In this document: positions 31,674 to 33,929 of the stretch, piece by piece
Layout: the number at the start of each line of letters is the position of its first letter
How positions within the stretch are numbered: the stretch's first letter is position 1
Origin: Paenibacillaceae bacterium
Lineage (GTDB): Bacteria; Bacillota; Clostridia; Lachnospirales; Lachnospiraceae
NCBI GenBank assembly: GCA_015057715.1
Contig: SVDS01000044.1
Coordinates: 1 to 33,929, forward strand
DNA: 33,929 nt
Reading direction: 5' to 3'
Position numbers and translations under genes: made by a program
The notes under the pieces: generated by a model
What the model saw: the letters and a program-made list of their open reading frames with translations, nothing else
Database searches by the model: none
Told to the model about the DNA's origin: nothing

Positions 31674-33650
31674 TTATTTAGTCACTGATTCCTGTCTTTT
31701 AAACTTTTCTTCTGGAGTTTTACTTAACTGTCTTCTGTTTTGCGGGGCTGACCAGATGCCTTCGTAATCAATCTGATCCACAAAGCGGGAATTAAAATCC
31801 TGGAAAAGAGATTTGTTATCTGATCTTGATGCTGCAATATCGCGGAAATAGGTATTATTCCGAAATGCAGGGATCACATATAAATCTCTTAAGTATCCCC
31901 ATATGTTTTCATAGTCCACTACTCTGCGTTTAATGGGACCAAGGTTTCTGTAATAATGGGTATCAAACCTTGCCAGCGTTACAAAAAGCCTGACGTCACT
32001 GTCCGTTACATAATCTCCCAATAGAAACCGGCTGACAGACAGCCGTTCCTCAATCTGATCCAAGGCACGGTAAAAATCGTCAAAAGCCTCTTCATAGGCT
32101 GTGATTGACTGTGCAAACATCATACGGTAAGTGGCATTGTTGACATTTGGAAACAGCCAGTCATTATAGGCATCGATCTCACTTCTTAACTCGACTGGAT
32201 AAAGATCCGGTGCATCAACCGCCTGAAACGGACGAAATGCTGTTTCGAAATAATTCGTCAATCTGTGATAATCATTATTTACTACCTTTTTTGTGGTAAT
32301 ATCCACCAGAGCCGGAACGGTGCAGCGCCCTTTGTAATCAGGATCTGCATTGTAATAAAACTCGCTTAAAAACTGTGCTTTTAGAACAGGATCTTTTCTG
32401 TCCTCATTATACACGAATTCCCATCCGTATGCACTATTTTCTTTGCTGTGACCCACAAGATTAATTCCAATCGCATCTTCCAGCCCCAACAGCTCTCTTA
32501 CGATAGACGCCCGGTTAGACCAGTGGCAGCCTTTTGCCCAAAACAGCCGGTACCGTCCCCTCTCTGCCTTTAATTCTCCATCTGCCTCTCCAAATGGTGT
32601 TGTAAAATGGTTGGGCTGGCGGATAAATGCTCCTCTTTCATCGATTTCATTCTCAATCTCTTTTGGCCGGGGTCTTGGTGCTGTGGTGCTCCCTGTATGA
32701 TATTGGATTTTGTCTCTGCCATGAGGGGCGTTCCATGAGGTAAGATCCGGACCCTTTGGTACAATCTTATATGGATTGCCAGCCACCGCACATAAATGAT
32801 AATGCTTTTTAATTGCTTCAAAATCAGTGGTTTCCTTAAATTCAGGCAGTGAATACAGATCTCTGACATAACCCCATAGATTTTTAAAATCAGTAATACG
32901 GCTGCGGTTTAACTGAAAGCCATTATAATAAGCACTATCAAAGCGGGCCAGCGTTACATAAAGGCGCACATCGGATTCTGTAATGGTGTCTCCAAAAAGA
33001 TAACGGCTTTTGCCAAGCCTTTCTTCCAGCCAGTCCAGGCGGGAAAATACAAGATTATAAGCCTCGTTATAAGCTTCCTGACTTCTTGCAAAACCTGCTT
33101 TATAGACTCCGTTATTAATCTCATGAAATAAAATCTCATTTAATTCATCAATTTCCCTGCGCAGATTTTCCGGATACAAATCAGGTGCACCTGGCTTATG
33201 ATACTTCTTCCATTCCACTTCCCAGTATTTTGTCAGATTAAAGTAGTCGTTATTTACCACCTGTCCGGTTGTTAAATCAACGACTGCAGGTACGGTAAAT
33301 CTTCCGCTGTAATTTTCGTCTGCTTTTAAATAAGCCTCGCTTAAATACTGAATCCCCAGTACCGGATCTTTTCCATCCTCGTCTAACGTAAATGCCCAGT
33401 CCGTTCTCCCTACATCTGGTCTCACCGGATCAAGTGTTCCAAGACTTATCGCATCTTCCAGTCCAAGAAGCCTTCTTACGATGACAGACCGATGTGCCCA
33501 TGGGCAGGCAGGAGACCAGATCAGTCGGTAGCGTCCCGCTTCTACCGGAAGAGTTCCCTCCTCTTTACCAAAAGGAGTTGTAAAACGGTTTTTCTGGCGT
33601 TTAAATGTTCCATCCTGCTGGACTTCTTCTTTAATAAACTTTTCTGACAT
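31674..33650 (-). CDS. tandem two-domain glutathionyl-hydroquinone-reductase-like protein
   Basis: A 658-residue protein made of two similar ~320-residue halves, each like a complete Xi/omega-class glutathione S-transferase (YqjG/PcpF type). Half 1 has Cys49 in ACPWAHR, the redox motif of glutathionyl-hydroquinone reductases. Half 2 has Cys375 in GCHWSNR, where Pro is replaced by His. In both, the usual NES segment that grips glutathione reads NNDY (133-136 and 458-461). Both halves repeat SDVRL(Y/F)VTLARFD and NLWGY/NIWGYLRDLY. The linker (about 300-335) is Pro/Arg rich. A thiol-dependent reductase of quinones or chlorinated or oxidised compounds is likely, perhaps with a thiol other than glutathione. 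The start follows AGAGGGA. No frame break is seen, so it is a genuine fusion. Confidence 0.88.
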   Translation of the reverse strand: MSEKFIKEEVQQDGTFKRQKNRFTTPFGKEEGTLPVEAGRYRLIWSPACPWAHRSVIVRRLLGLEDAISLGTLDPVRPDVGRTDWAFTLDEDGKDPVLGIQYLSEAYLKADENYSGRFTVPAVVDLTTGQVVNNDYFNLTKYWEVEWKKYHKPGAPDLYPENLRREIDELNEILFHEINNGVYKAGFARSQEAYNEAYNLVFSRLDWLEERLGKSRYLFGDTITESDVRLYVTLARFDSAYYNGFQLNRSRITDFKNLWGYVRDLYSLPEFKETTDFEAIKKHYHLCAVAGNPYKIVPKGPDLTSWNAPHGRDKIQYHTGSTTAPRPRPKEIENEIDERGAFIRQPNHFTTPFGEADGELKAERGRYRLFWAKGCHWSNRASIVRELLGLEDAIGINLVGHSKENSAYGWEFVYNEDRKDPVLKAQFLSEFYYNADPDYKGRCTVPALVDITTKKVVNNDYHRLTNYFETAFRPFQAVDAPDLYPVELRSEIDAYNDWLFPNVNNATYRMMFAQSITAYEEAFDDFYRALDQIEERLSVSRFLLGDYVTDSDVRLFVTLARFDTHYYRNLGPIKRRVVDYENIWGYLRDLYVIPAFRNNTYFRDIAASRSDNKSLFQDFNSRFVDQIDYEGIWSAPQNRRQLSKTPEEKFKRQESVTK

Positions 33651-33674
33651 TCCAATTCCCTCTTTCTTTATGAT

Positions 33675-33929
33675 CTACTTATGTTTCATATCTTCTCTGC
33701 CATACTCATCTGCAAACCGGAATGTCTGAGGCAGCATAAATCCCTGATTTTCCATCCAGTTTAAAGAATCTTCCGTTCCGCTGAAGATGCACATTGCAGT
33801 CTTATTTCTTCTGAATCCCATTTTTTCATAAAGGGCTACTGTTCTTGGATGGGTGTAGAGAATAATATTCTGACCTCTGACCTGATCAAGCAGCTTTGTA
33901 ATCAGGGTTCTTCCTATTCCCTGTCCCTG
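33675..33929 (-). CDS. GNAT-family acetyltransferase, C-terminal part (start outside window)
   Basis: Eighty-four codons from the window edge to a TAG stop at 33675. The visible part begins with QGQGIGRTLI, the acetyl-CoA pyrophosphate-binding loop of GNAT enzymes, and continues with TVALYEKMGFRRNKTAM, the family's conserved strand-helix after it. The substrate cannot be told. It ends 24 bp before the GST-like gene on the same strand, so it may head that small operon. Confidence 0.85.
   Translation of the reverse strand, partial: QGQGIGRTLITKLLDQVRGQNIILYTHPRTVALYEKMGFRRNKTAMCIFSGTEDSLNWMENQGFMLPQTFRFADEYGREDMKHK

Noticed and set aside
31674-33650. Assembly artefact or frameshift joining two GST-like genes
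   Set aside because: The frame is continuous, the halves are clearly diverged from each other, and the linker is coherent, so a true fusion is more likely.
1-33929. CRISPR arrays, insertion sequences, phage genes or integrase sites
   Set aside because: No regular repeat-spacer pattern, transposase, integrase or phage structural gene was seen on either strand.

Overview
The window looks like a chromosomal segment of a low-to-moderate GC, spore-forming-type anaerobic Firmicute, most likely Lachnospiraceae (Clostridium/Lacrimispora/Hungatella-like). The grounds are AGGAGG-type ribosome binding sites, AT-rich sigma-A-like promoters, an acetyl-CoA acetyltransferase, a DUF3793/flavodoxin pair, a DUF6472-like mini-protein, an AgrC/AgrA-type two-component pair and a CCA-less tRNA-Glu. 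The genus is inferred. I see no IS elements, phage genes or CRISPR arrays.

Left part (1-9150), a patchwork of small units. A thiolase gene (minus strand, last codons cut off by the window edge) is followed by a GHKL histidine kinase and LytTR response regulator (minus). Next come an 880-bp stretch with an orphan long hairpin and no convincing gene, nicotinate phosphoribosyltransferase (plus), a DUF6472-like mini-protein with an acyltransferase-3 membrane protein (minus), tRNA-Glu(CTC) (plus), and flavodoxin with DUF3793 (minus) behind an iron-box-like palindrome. A second gene-free stretch (8647-9151) holds palindromes and a fold that could be a small RNA.

Middle part (9090-20184), a catabolic locus. 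One minus-strand operon runs from a promoter near 17690 to a terminator at 9090-9142. It encodes a family-5 solute-binding lipoprotein, two Dpp/Opp-type permeases, two ATPases, a D-mannonate dehydratase of the enolase superfamily (RspA/ManD type), a zinc MDR dehydrogenase (RspB type) and a KduD-like SDR. Several genes overlap or are closely spaced. The divergent gene is a membrane-anchored AraC-type regulator. The likely job is import of a uronate-type sugar acid or oligosaccharide and its conversion through D-mannonate to 2-keto-3-deoxygluconate. L-gulonate to fructuronate to mannonate to KDG is an attractive specific model.

Right-middle part (20200-30515), the most unusual region. A co-directional run starts with a 94-residue protein of unknown function. 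It continues with four small single-domain proteins that share a carboxypeptidase-regulatory-like (transthyretin-like beta-sandwich) pattern, a Maf-type (DUF115/MptE-like) protein glycosyltransferase and a 54-residue protein. Then follow seven genes covering most of a CMP-legionaminic acid pathway of the GDP-sugar type: legB, legC, ptmE, a NeuD/PglD-type acetyltransferase, legI, legG and legF. No flagellar gene is present. The layout suggests an undescribed glycosylated surface structure, with the small beta proteins as possible building blocks or acceptors. A sigma-K-like promoter match before the first gene raises, but does not prove, a spore-surface role.

Right end (30510-33929, minus). 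An M20 PepT-like peptidase overlaps legF convergently at the site of a short tandem duplication. Upstream of it lie a 658-residue tandem duplication of the glutathionyl-hydroquinone-reductase fold and the C-terminal end of a GNAT acetyltransferase.
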